This document shows, piece by piece, positions 1-5,480 of a DNA stretch of 17,721 bases. This DNA comes from Synergistaceae bacterium UBA5827 (GTDB lineage Bacteria; Synergistota; Synergistia; Synergistales; 79-D21): assembly GCA_002432945.1 (NCBI GenBank), contig DJHE01000024.1:35951-53671 (forward strand). The letters are read 5' to 3'. Under the pieces are notes generated by a model. The model was not told where the DNA came from. It was given only the letters and a program-made list of their open reading frames with translations, and ran no database searches. Each line of letters starts with the position of its first letter. Positions within the stretch are counted from its first letter, which is position 1. A program made the translations under genes and the position numbers.

Positions 1-1
1 G

Positions 2-484
2 TGGCTCGGAGTTTATACCTTCGTCCGTCCAGGCGAATTAAGGCAGGCGGAGTGGGCCGAGGTTGATTTAGATAAGTCTGAATGGAAAATCCCTGCTGCA
101 AAAATGAAAATGAGTCGCCCGCATATCGTCCCTCTATCCACCCAGTCGAAGCAGGTTTTACGTTCAATCCACATTCTGACCGGGCAAGCGCGCTACGTCT
201 TCCCTTCGATGAGAACCGCAGAACGCCCCATATCGGAAAACACAGTAAACGCCGCCTTGAGACGAATGGGATATGCTAAAGAGGAGCTTACAGGCCATGG
301 GTTCCGAAGCATGGCTTCAACGATCTTAAACGAACAAGGGTGGCCTCCCGACGCGATTGAGCGTCAACTCGCTCACCTCGACCGGGATCCCGTCAGGGCT
401 GCTTATAACTATGCCGAACTCTTGGACGTTCGGCGTGAAATGATGCAGTGGTGGGCAGACTGGCTAGAGGAGCAGAAGGGGTAA
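2..484 (+). CDS. int: Tyrosine-type site-specific integrase, P4 family (C-terminal part, cut by window edge)
   Basis: The frame is open at the left edge, and about 160 residues of the catalytic domain are visible. The first arginine lies in an RPGELR motif (window residue 9). A lysine-rich strand with KMKMSRPHIVPLS follows, then HGFR (H99, R102), a second histidine in LAHLDRD (H125) and the tyrosine nucleophile in AAYNYAELL (Y135), ending with MMQWWADWLEE. This set and the WW-containing tail match P4-type phage and island integrases, which cut and rejoin DNA through a 3'-phosphotyrosine at att sites. All expected catalytic residues in the visible part are intact, so the enzyme is probably active. 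It is convergent with the phage late operon and lies 40 bases upstream of the AbiV-like gene. The N-terminal arm-binding domain and any att site lie outside the window. Confidence 0.93.
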   Translation, partial: WLGVYTFVRPGELRQAEWAEVDLDKSEWKIPAAKMKMSRPHIVPLSTQSKQVLRSIHILTGQARYVFPSMRTAERPISENTVNAALRRMGYAKEELTGHGFRSMASTILNEQGWPPDAIERQLAHLDRDPVRAAYNYAELLDVRREMMQWWADWLEEQKG

Positions 485-524
485 CTTCCCCCAGTTTGGG
501 TTAGGAATGGAGGGATATTTCGCA

Positions 525-1235
525 ATGGGGAAAACCGAGCTAAATCAATATAAAGGAAAATTAACTAGTGCGGAGATAGCTGCAGGAATAAATGCAGCTG
601 AATTAAACGCCAGAAGGCTATATGAAGACGCTAAATTGCTTTTTGAAAACGGTCGACTCCCTTCTGCCTTATCCCTAGCGATCTTATCCATTGAGGAATC
701 AGGGAAACCTTCTATTTTACGCACTATCAGCCTAGAAACAGAAGATAAAGAGATTAAGAGTAAATGGCGTGAATATCGAACTCATACGGAAAAAAATCAG
801 TTGTGGCTATTGTTTGATTTATTTTTGACTGGGAAAGCAAAGCGCCTAGAGGATTTTCGTCCATTAACCCAAAAGGGCGCTGAACATACCATTATTATTG
901 AATGTTTAAAACAAGTTGGCTTTTATACAGATTGCATAGATGAACGGATATGGGTTATACCTGGAAAGAGCATAAAAGACAAACTTCTTGTAGAACATAT
1001 CATTAAAATAGCCGAAGGCCTTCTTGGGAAAGGGGAAACAACAGAGAAAGAAATTGACCTCTGGATTAAACATATGAAACCAGTATGGAAAAGTTCTTTG
1101 ATAAATCAAGAAGAAGCACTAATAAATTGGTCTAAAGAAATGCATAAAGAAGGATTAATGAGTGGGGATCCTGACGGGATGAGAAAATTTATCCATGAAG
1201 GGCTTGATCTTCCGGTTATGGGTAAAAATGTCTAG
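525..1235 (+). CDS. abiV: AbiV-family abortive infection protein (HEPN fold)
   Basis: This 236-residue protein has the AbiV signature: an N-terminal helical region with A..N..RLYEDAKLLFENGR (about residues 24-44), then PSALSLAILSIEESGK (46-61). Downstream is W-REYRTH (R82 to H87), which fits the R-X4-H pair of HEPN ribonuclease-type domains. AbiV of Lactococcus blocks phage growth by interfering with phage translation; the activity here is inferred from family resemblance. The ATG at 525 is preferred because GGAGGG at 509-514 precedes it by 10 bases; an in-frame ATG at 507 would lack such a site. The gene is visibly AT-rich (for example 21 G+C of 60 at 541-600) compared with the tail genes (37 of 60 at 16501-16560), which suggests recent acquisition. 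Its place between integrase and late operon is typical for superinfection-exclusion cargo. No convincing promoter of its own or plus-strand terminator was seen. Confidence 0.82.
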   Translation: MGKTELNQYKGKLTSAEIAAGINAAELNARRLYEDAKLLFENGRLPSALSLAILSIEESGKPSILRTISLETEDKEIKSKWREYRTHTEKNQLWLLFDLFLTGKAKRLEDFRPLTQKGAEHTIIIECLKQVGFYTDCIDERIWVIPGKSIKDKLLVEHIIKIAEGLLGKGETTEKEIDLWIKHMKPVWKSSLINQEEALINWSKEMHKEGLMSGDPDGMRKFIHEGLDLPVMGKNV

Positions 1236-1249
1236 TTGATCCCTCCCTG

Positions 1250-1290
1250 AAAAACAAAAAAAGCGGGGGCCCGGGAAACCTGACCCCCTT
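1250..1290 (-). terminator. Intrinsic terminator ending the late/lysis operon
   Basis: Read on the minus strand, GGGGG (1288-1284) pairs with CCCCC (1269-1265). Two further inner pairs, one of them T-G, are possible around a loop of about ten bases. The stem is followed by GC and an interrupted T-run (seven T, G, five T). It lies 9 bases past the stop of the last lysis gene and would stop late transcription before it runs antisense into the AbiV-like gene. The plus-strand side has no T-run, so it does not look bidirectional. Confidence 0.7.
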
Positions 1291-1298
1291 AATCATCA

Positions 1299-1742
1299 TT
1301 AGAAACGATAAACTGCGCCGACTCCCGCCGTGATCTCACGATTGAACGGATCATAGCCGGCGAAAGCCCCGAACCCTAAGCGCCCGGCCTGAAACCCATG
1401 CCGGTAAGACTCTGCCTTAATTCTCGGAACCAGATCTCTCAGGTTTTGTAGTGAATCCTTGGCCGTCGCCAGTTGTGCCTCGGCAATATCGAGTTGCATC
1501 GAGATCTCGCCGAGCCTCTGCTCGTACATGGCCGCCTTGGAAATCGCCGCTTCGGTCAGCGCGTCATTGGCTTGTGCTGCCGCCTCCGGGAACAGGAGCC
1601 CCGTGTACGGCGCCGTCTGCCCCTGATAGATCGGCGTTACCGGTGGAATGGGTTGTGACCCACTCGCGTATCCGATCGTTGGCCCGGCCAGCAAGCACGC
1701 CAAGGTCAGCAGAACGAGCAGAATCTTCCGCCTGCTTCTCAA
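1299..1742 (-). CDS. Exported coiled-coil protein nested in the spanin-like gene (candidate outer lysis partner)
   Basis: This 147-residue protein starts at a TTG preceded by GGAGGTGA at 1749-1756 with a 6-base spacer. That ribosome site lies inside the upstream gene, and the two genes overlap by 179 bases in different frames. The N-terminus is a Sec-type signal sequence (RSRRK, then a hydrophobic stretch to about residue 26, possible cleavage at YAS). A cysteine at residue 16 in LTLAC is only a poor lipobox. Residues 55-110 look like a coiled coil, and the end, ITAGVGAVYRF, resembles an outer-membrane β-strand with terminal Phe. Overlapping inner/outer spanin genes at the end of lysis cassettes are well known, and position and architecture fit an outer partner. 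The protein is longer than usual small o-spanins and the lipoprotein signal is doubtful, so the role is inferred. Confidence 0.65.
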   Translation of the reverse strand: MRSRRKILLVLLTLACLLAGPTIGYASGSQPIPPVTPIYQGQTAPYTGLLFPEAAAQANDALTEAAISKAAMYEQRLGEISMQLDIAEAQLATAKDSLQNLRDLVPRIKAESYRHGFQAGRLGFGAFAGYDPFNREITAGVGAVYRF

Positions 1743-1953
1743 TAGCCTTCACCTCCCCTGGAATGGCTCGAAGAATCTTTTTGCCCTTCTTCACGGCCGC
1801 ATCCGCTGAAGCCACCACTTCGGTTGCCGTGGCAACGGCCTCCTGGGCCTGACGATCCGCGGGGACCTTGGGGGCATCTCTTGTCTGCCAGGCCCACCAG
1901 GCGCCTGCCAGCAGGGCAAGGATGGCGATCAGCCAGAGCCCCGTTCGACTCAT
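1564..1953 (-). CDS. Inner-membrane spanin-like protein (Rz-type architecture)
   Basis: This 129-residue protein has one N-terminal membrane segment (about residues 5-22, ending WWAWQTRD), followed by a long, charged, Ala/Lys/Glu-rich helical region (about 35-95) that would lie in the periplasm, then a Gly/Ser/Pro-rich tail. That is the layout of i-spanins (λ Rz), which join an outer-membrane partner to fuse the membranes in the last step of lysis. The ATG at 1953 is chosen because it overlaps the TGA of the 40-residue gene upstream (ATGA) and follows GGGGGAAGG; a GTG 27 bases further upstream has no ribosome site. The last third of the gene contains the start of the nested 147-residue gene. 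No specific family was recognised, so the call rests on architecture and position. Confidence 0.65.
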   Translation of the reverse strand: MSRTGLWLIAILALLAGAWWAWQTRDAPKVPADRQAQEAVATATEVVASADAAVKKGKKILRAIPGEVKAIEKQAEDSARSADLGVLAGRANDRIREWVTTHSTGNADLSGADGAVHGAPVPGGGSTSQ

Positions 1954-2072
1954 TCGGCCTTCCCCCGCTCCCTGATCCACTTCACGAAGTCCGCAATGAA
2001 CGCCGCTGTCGTCTTAACCTTTCCCCAGGCCCACAGAGCACAAGCCTTAACTTTGACCAGGAATGCTTTCAC
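1950..2072 (-). CDS. 40-residue basic amphipathic protein in the lysis cassette
   Basis: GTG AAA GCA TTC opens a short frame of 40 codons. AGGGAGGA lies upstream at good spacing (plus-strand tcctccct at 2081-2088). The peptide (KAFLVKVKACALWAW at the start, ADFVKWIRERGKAE at the end) alternates hydrophobic and basic residues, suggesting a membrane-associated amphipathic helix. Its TGA overlaps the ATG of the spanin-like gene as ATGA, which supports translation and translational coupling. Function is unknown; a lysis accessory or regulatory peptide is possible from context only. Confidence 0.6.
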   Translation of the reverse strand: MKAFLVKVKACALWAWGKVKTTAAFIADFVKWIRERGKAE

Positions 2073-2107
2073 GGTTTTTCTCCTCCCTTCTTAGGACTTC
2101 GCCTCGG

Positions 2108-2410
2108 TTAAACCATTCCGGCATCTTTCCCCCCTGCCGGAGGCACTGACGCTGCAGATCCCTGCTTCTTACCGGCAAAGTTCGTCAATGCATCGGCGAT
2201 TTTACCGGTGCCGTACGTGGTGCCAAACCCGGCTGTCGCATAGGTTGTGACCTGCCCGATGTACTCCGGGCTCATGGCCTTTAAGATGACGATGGTAATG
2301 AAGAGAACGGAAGCGATCGCGATGACGAGCGAGATGATCCTGCTCGTCGAGAGCGCTCCGTCTCCATCCTCCAGGGCCGACATGAGGTATTGCCTAACTT
2401 CAGGCTTCAT
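2108..2410 (-). CDS. Holin-like small membrane protein
   Basis: This 100-residue protein starts with an acidic-polar stretch (LEDGDGALSTSR). One clear membrane helix follows at about residues 24-45 (IISLVIAIASVLFITIVIL). A weaker hydrophobic, Gly/Thr/Ala-rich segment lies at about 52-75, and the C-terminus is charged and Pro/Gly-rich. Such DG-x-LS-plus-helix proteins recur next to endolysins in phages. The expected role is to permeabilise the inner membrane or otherwise time lysis. The start is fixed by AGGAGGGGG just upstream, which includes the TAG stop of the glucosaminidase gene. The low number of membrane segments makes the holin assignment positional rather than proven; the XhlA-like protein in the same cassette is an alternative or partner. 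Confidence 0.6.
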   Translation of the reverse strand: MKPEVRQYLMSALEDGDGALSTSRIISLVIAIASVLFITIVILKAMSPEYIGQVTTYATAGFGTTYGTGKIADALTNFAGKKQGSAASVPPAGGKDAGMV

Positions 2411-2421
2411 TTCTCCCCCTC

Positions 2422-2997
2422 CTAAGCGAGTCTGGACCGCAAAAAGGAACGTTGATTAGGGGACAGGACGCCGCGTCGTTCAGCTTCTGCAAAGGAATTC
2501 CGAAGCTTTGCCATCCAATCGGCCCCGACAAGCTCAGGAGCCAGCCTGATGACCATCTGGCCGACGCTTTGGAAATAACTCGGCCCCGTCGCCCATTTCC
2601 CATGGACTCCGGCGACGTATCCCCAGGAACAGTCGGCGTTGTCACGCGATACGGGATAGAACAGCGCGATCAGCCTGGCATGATCCTTCAGATAGGTTTC
2701 AAGCCTATCGTGCCATCTGAAGGCCAGCCGGTAATCCCCAAATTTCCCGTTGACGAATTCCTGGGTCTTGAGTGACCGGCATTGCCGGGTTGACCAGGGG
2801 ATACGACCGTCCAGCCAGTTATCGCTGCACTTGATCCCACCTAGGTTGAAGTTGTCATCCCCTCCGGTATGCCTGTACCAGCCCGTCTCGTGACAGGTCT
2901 GGGCCGTCACCCCCAAAGCGTTGAGGGGAGCCATCAAGCCCCCCTCCCGGTTCATTTGCAGGATCTTTTCGAATACCCCTGCGGGCGTCAGGTTCAT
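2422..2997 (-). CDS. Phage endolysin, glucosaminidase (FlgJ/GH73-like)
   Basis: This 191-residue protein carries the glucosaminidase-domain pattern TAQTCHETGWYR, with the probable catalytic Glu at residue 37, followed by NFNLGGIKCSDNW (about 49-61) and a region with YRLAFRWHDRLETYLKDH. Enzymes of this family cut the glycan strands of peptidoglycan. No signal peptide or membrane anchor is visible, so release would depend on a holin. The ATG at 2997 is preferred because it overlaps the TGA of the M15 peptidase gene as ATGA; a GTG three codons upstream is the alternative. It sits directly between the M15 peptidase and the holin-like gene, so the cassette carries two different wall-cutting activities. 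Confidence 0.85.
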   Translation of the reverse strand: MNLTPAGVFEKILQMNREGGLMAPLNALGVTAQTCHETGWYRHTGGDDNFNLGGIKCSDNWLDGRIPWSTRQCRSLKTQEFVNGKFGDYRLAFRWHDRLETYLKDHARLIALFYPVSRDNADCSWGYVAGVHGKWATGPSYFQSVGQMVIRLAPELVGADWMAKLRNSFAEAERRGVLSPNQRSFLRSRLA

Positions 2998-3362
2998 CCC
3001 ATCCACCGCCTTTTATGCCCCACATCCACGTGCACGAATCCCCGTTGAGGATAGATCCCAATTCCCCCTTGGAAGAACAGGGGAACCCGGGCCGCTTGGC
3101 CGGCGAGTTCCTGGGGGGTGAGACCGGCAACGTGGATGTCCGCCGCCATTCCCTGGACGTGATAGCTGTTGGGAACGCCCCCGACCGCCGCATTGTGTGC
3201 TGGGCATCGGTAGGCACAGGCCAGGACGATCGGGAGTTTGACAAGGTCTCTGAGCATTTCCAATCCCATCACCAGATTGGGGTGGATCTTCCCGCTGCCC
3301 CCTCCACACCCGCAGCGGCATAAGAACTCGCGTTCGTCGAAGTGCTCCGACAGTCTGCCCAT
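2994..3362 (-). CDS. Peptidoglycan peptidase, M15A family endolysin
   Basis: This 122-residue protein shows the zinc site of M15A peptidases: SYHVQGMAADIHV supplies His68 and Asp75, and GFVHVDVG supplies His111. The N-terminus has FDEREFLCRCGCGG and the middle ACAYRCPAHNAAVGG, both typical of the family (Pfam PF08291). Members act as D,D- or L-Ala-D-Glu-cutting peptidases on peptidoglycan stem peptides. The length is normal for a single catalytic domain with no binding domain. GAGGTGA precedes the ATG and contains the TGA stop of the XhlA-like gene, indicating coupling. Confidence 0.88.
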   Translation of the reverse strand: MGRLSEHFDEREFLCRCGCGGGSGKIHPNLVMGLEMLRDLVKLPIVLACAYRCPAHNAAVGGVPNSYHVQGMAADIHVAGLTPQELAGQAARVPLFFQGGIGIYPQRGFVHVDVGHKRRWMG

Positions 3363-3368
3363 TTGCCT

Positions 3369-3770
3369 TCACCTCGACGCCAGGAAGCCCAGCACGGCAG
3401 TAATCAGGAGCCATACCGCCCGCTCGGCCCATGCCGCCATGTTTGTCGCAATGCCGACCTGCTTCTCCTGCTCACCAGCTGCTTTGAGATGGTCGGCCCC
3501 GGCATCCCGAATCCACTTGCTCTCGTCGCAGCGCTTCTCGATGCTGGATATCCGGTTGTCGTGGAGCTTGAAACGGTCCCGCCCGTCCCGAAGGTCCTGC
3601 TCGATCGCCAAAAGCCGGGCATCAACCTTGCCCTGTGTGGCAACAAAGGAATTGACCGACCTCACAAGGTCGGTCATGGCCCCCTCCAGCTTCTCCATGC
3701 TCCCCTGGATGTTCGACTGCTGGGTCTCCAGCCTGGCCAATCGTTCCGTGATCGTCTGCTCTTCCGACAC
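3369..3770 (-). CDS. XhlA-like coiled-coil protein with C-terminal membrane anchor
   Basis: Starting at GTG 3770, the 133-residue protein is a long coiled coil (about residues 5-85, with heptad-like L/I spacing in ITERLARLETQ, MEKLEGAMTDLVRSV and ARLLAIEQDLRD). It ends in one hydrophobic segment (about 115-131, WAERAVWLLITAVLGFL). This matches the layout of the XhlA family, membrane-associated proteins of Bacillus phage lysis cassettes that work with a holin; family assignment is by architecture only. GGAGGTGA lies 7 bases upstream of the GTG and decides the start. The open frame extends further to 3998, but that part reads across the terminator and the 28-residue gene and is not coding. It is probably a lysis accessory protein facing the cytoplasm. 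Confidence 0.7.
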   Translation of the reverse strand: MSEEQTITERLARLETQQSNIQGSMEKLEGAMTDLVRSVNSFVATQGKVDARLLAIEQDLRDGRDRFKLHDNRISSIEKRCDESKWIRDAGADHLKAAGEQEKQVGIATNMAAWAERAVWLLITAVLGFLASR

Positions 3771-3777
3771 GTGCCGT

Positions 3778-3864
3778 TCACCTCCAAACCGACAGGATGA
3801 GGACCAGTACCAATGCGAACCTAGACACGGAACAAAGGCCCAAAAAGGCGAAGAATCCGTCCAT
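3778..3864 (-). CDS. 28-residue single-helix membrane peptide
   Basis: An ATG at 3864 follows AGAGAGG by six bases and opens a 28-codon frame: MDGFFAFLGLC, then SRFALVLVLILSVWR. Almost the whole peptide is hydrophobic and could span a membrane once. Its TGA lies inside the GGAGGTGA of the XhlA-like gene, as is usual for real genes in this operon. It is the first gene after the terminator at the end of the fibre block and thus opens the lysis cassette. It could be a lysis regulator, a holin-like peptide or a short leader; nothing in the sequence decides between these. Confidence 0.5.
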   Translation of the reverse strand: MDGFFAFLGLCSVSRFALVLVLILSVWR

Positions 3865-3884
3865 GCCGTGCCTCTCTTTCTCCA

Positions 3885-3914
3885 CAAAAAAGAGCCCCCT
3901 TGATGGAGGCCCCG
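3885..3914 (-). terminator. Intrinsic terminator between fibre block and lysis block
   Basis: On the minus strand GCCTCC pairs with GGGGGC around the loop ATCAA. The stem can be extended by GGG against TCT with wobble pairs, and six T follow (plus-strand aaaaaa at 3886-3891). It lies just after the stop of the DUF4376-like gene and before the lysis genes. No obvious promoter was seen between it and the next gene, so it is probably partial or antiterminated. Confidence 0.6.
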
Positions 3915-3931
3915 CTCTGCGATTGGCAAAC

Positions 3932-4456
3932 CTACCAAGTGATGGCATTGGCCTCGTCCGCTGTCCCTGCGACTTTCGCCATGTCCTGCAATTCCCATTT
4001 TCGGTGAAACACGTAGGCCTGGTAGGTCACAATCTCTGCGAGAAGGAGCTTCGCCGTTTCGATAGGCACGTTGAAATGCCGCTCGTTGTGGAAGTCGCGG
4101 TATTCGGGCAGTGCTGTTCCACCGTTACCCTCAACCAATTCGATTCCACCTCGAAGCATCAGCACGTCGTCAAGGCCGCAATTCGCCTTCCAGCCGTTGG
4201 ATAAGACGTAGCCGGAGGCGAGAGCGGAGAGAGAGGCCTGTTTGATTTCCTCCAACTTTCGTTCCTTGATATCCTCCAGCGTTGGCGGTACGTAGGGGTT
4301 TGCAAACTCTCCGGTGTCAGGGTTATATTTCCACCCCTCCTTAACTTCGGGTTTGTCCGTGATGTTTACCAGGACGATATTCGGCGCGAACTCCGGCAAA
4401 GTTTCCTGCTCGAACACCCAATGTGCCCTGCCATTCAGGATTTGGGCATATCTCAT
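3932..4456 (-). CDS. DUF4376-like tail fibre accessory protein (paralogue 1)
   Basis: This 174-residue protein starts with a short β-type region (MRYAQILNGRAHWVFEQE, GWKYNPDTGEFANP), followed by a DUF4376-like domain from about residue 65: LEEIKQASLSALASGY, GWKANCGLDDVLMLRGGIE, then YRDFHNERHFNVPIETAKLLLAEIV and a final helix with KWELQDMAKVAGTADEANAI. Proteins with this domain commonly follow tail fibre genes and are thought to help fibre assembly or to belong to the fibre base. The start is fixed by AGAGGG, which overlaps the TAG of the upstream fibre gene. The C-terminal 110 residues are clearly related to the protein at 8134-8553. Confidence 0.75.
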   Translation of the reverse strand: MRYAQILNGRAHWVFEQETLPEFAPNIVLVNITDKPEVKEGWKYNPDTGEFANPYVPPTLEDIKERKLEEIKQASLSALASGYVLSNGWKANCGLDDVLMLRGGIELVEGNGGTALPEYRDFHNERHFNVPIETAKLLLAEIVTYQAYVFHRKWELQDMAKVAGTADEANAITW

Positions 4457-4460
4457 CCGA

Positions 4461-5465
4461 CTACCCTCTCACGATGACAATTCCCTGAGCCCCGGCCCCA
4501 CCAATGCGGCTTGTGCTATTGGTAGAATAGCCTCCGGACCCACCGGATCCGTAGACATAGCCAGTTTCCCCAACCTGTGATGTCTTTGCCCCGAACGGCC
4601 CACCTGGAGCCAGCTGACAGGCCCCACCAGACCCACGAGTGGACATACGCGTATCTGTGGAGGAATAACCTCCCGGCATACCCGGAGCACCACCATCACC
4701 TCCAGCGACCCCACCCTGTCCTGAAACGGAGGCCGAGGACCGTTCCCCCCCTGCCCCTCCTGTAGCAGAGAGCAGGCTTCCGAAACTGGATGTCCCCCCA
4801 GTTCCGCCGACATTACCCGATGAAGTTCCCCCTGCCGCTCCGCCAGGCCCGACTGTGACAGAAACGACATCCCCAAGCGAGGCATCAACGGGTTCCTCGA
4901 GGTAAGCTTGCGCACCGCCGCCACCTCCACCTGAAATATAGACCGAGGATGAGCCGAAAGCCCCACCCCCACCGCCTCCACCTCCGCACATCGTAACGAA
5001 GAGTCGCCGCTTAAAAACAGGGCAAGACCCGTCTGCGGTGAACTTGATCGAGACCGGGGAAAGGCACTCGAAAAGCGCGGCAGTTGTGCCAAGGGTGAAA
5101 GCCGCGCCCTGGGCAAAAGCCCAAAGGGTCCCAGGAAACAAGGTCCCTTCTTTCACTAGGATCCTTTTGCCATATACGAAATCCGCATCCGCATCCCAAT
5201 CCGACTGTCGGGTCCAGCTTCCAGAAGCTACGGCGTAAACCCCGTTCTGACTTTTCGTGGACTGAAACGCGACCAGCACAAGGTCTCCAGACACTAGGGA
5301 AACGCCATTGACCGTTTGTTCTCCTGACAGAGTCAGGTTGCCAACCGAAACCGTCTTGGCGACCGTGTCTGTCGCGGCTCCTGAACTGGACCCTGATGGT
5401 AAGTCATTCTTAGTGGCGATATGCGCGTCCTCTGTGAATGGACCCAGGTATTTCCTCCCGCTCAT
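4461..5465 (-). CDS. Tail fibre / receptor-binding protein with glycine-rich tip
   Basis: This 334-residue protein has a short N-terminus, then a module at about residues 41-133 (GNLTLSGEQTVNGVSLVSGD ... LGTTAALFE) shared with the next fibre protein. From about residue 160 on, its second half is extremely Gly/Ser-rich: C-G8-AFGS, SGGGGGGAQAYLEEP, GGTGGTSSFGSLLSATGGAGG and so on, ending QGIVIVRG. Glycine-rich, looped C-terminal domains form host-binding tips in several phage adhesins, and endings of the type GIVIVR are common in such tail proteins. It is therefore the best candidate for the receptor-binding tip, with the DUF4376-like protein immediately downstream as a possible assembly partner. 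The exact receptor cannot be predicted. Confidence 0.8.
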   Translation of the reverse strand: MSGRKYLGPFTEDAHIATKNDLPSGSSSGAATDTVAKTVSVGNLTLSGEQTVNGVSLVSGDLVLVAFQSTKSQNGVYAVASGSWTRQSDWDADADFVYGKRILVKEGTLFPGTLWAFAQGAAFTLGTTAALFECLSPVSIKFTADGSCPVFKRRLFVTMCGGGGGGGGAFGSSSVYISGGGGGGAQAYLEEPVDASLGDVVSVTVGPGGAAGGTSSGNVGGTGGTSSFGSLLSATGGAGGERSSASVSGQGGVAGGDGGAPGMPGGYSSTDTRMSTRGSGGACQLAPGGPFGAKTSQVGETGYVYGSGGSGGYSTNSTSRIGGAGAQGIVIVRG

Positions 5466-5480
5466 TCAAACCCGCCCCTT

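Noticed and set aside
1..520. Search for an attachment site or tRNA gene next to the integrase
   Set aside because: No tRNA-like cloverleaf or duplicated core is visible; the integrase's other side is outside the window.
906..1109. Minus-strand frame of 67 codons inside the AbiV-like gene
   Set aside because: No ribosome site or domain; considered as an antitoxin-like partner but it is a simple antisense shadow.
3771..3998. N-terminal extension of the XhlA-like frame
   Set aside because: It reads across a terminator and a separate small gene; GGAGGTGA fixes the start at 3770.
4600..4990. GC-rich repetitive tract as a possible tandem repeat or CRISPR-like array
   Set aside because: It is explained by glycine codons of the fibre tip; unit lengths and spacers are irregular.
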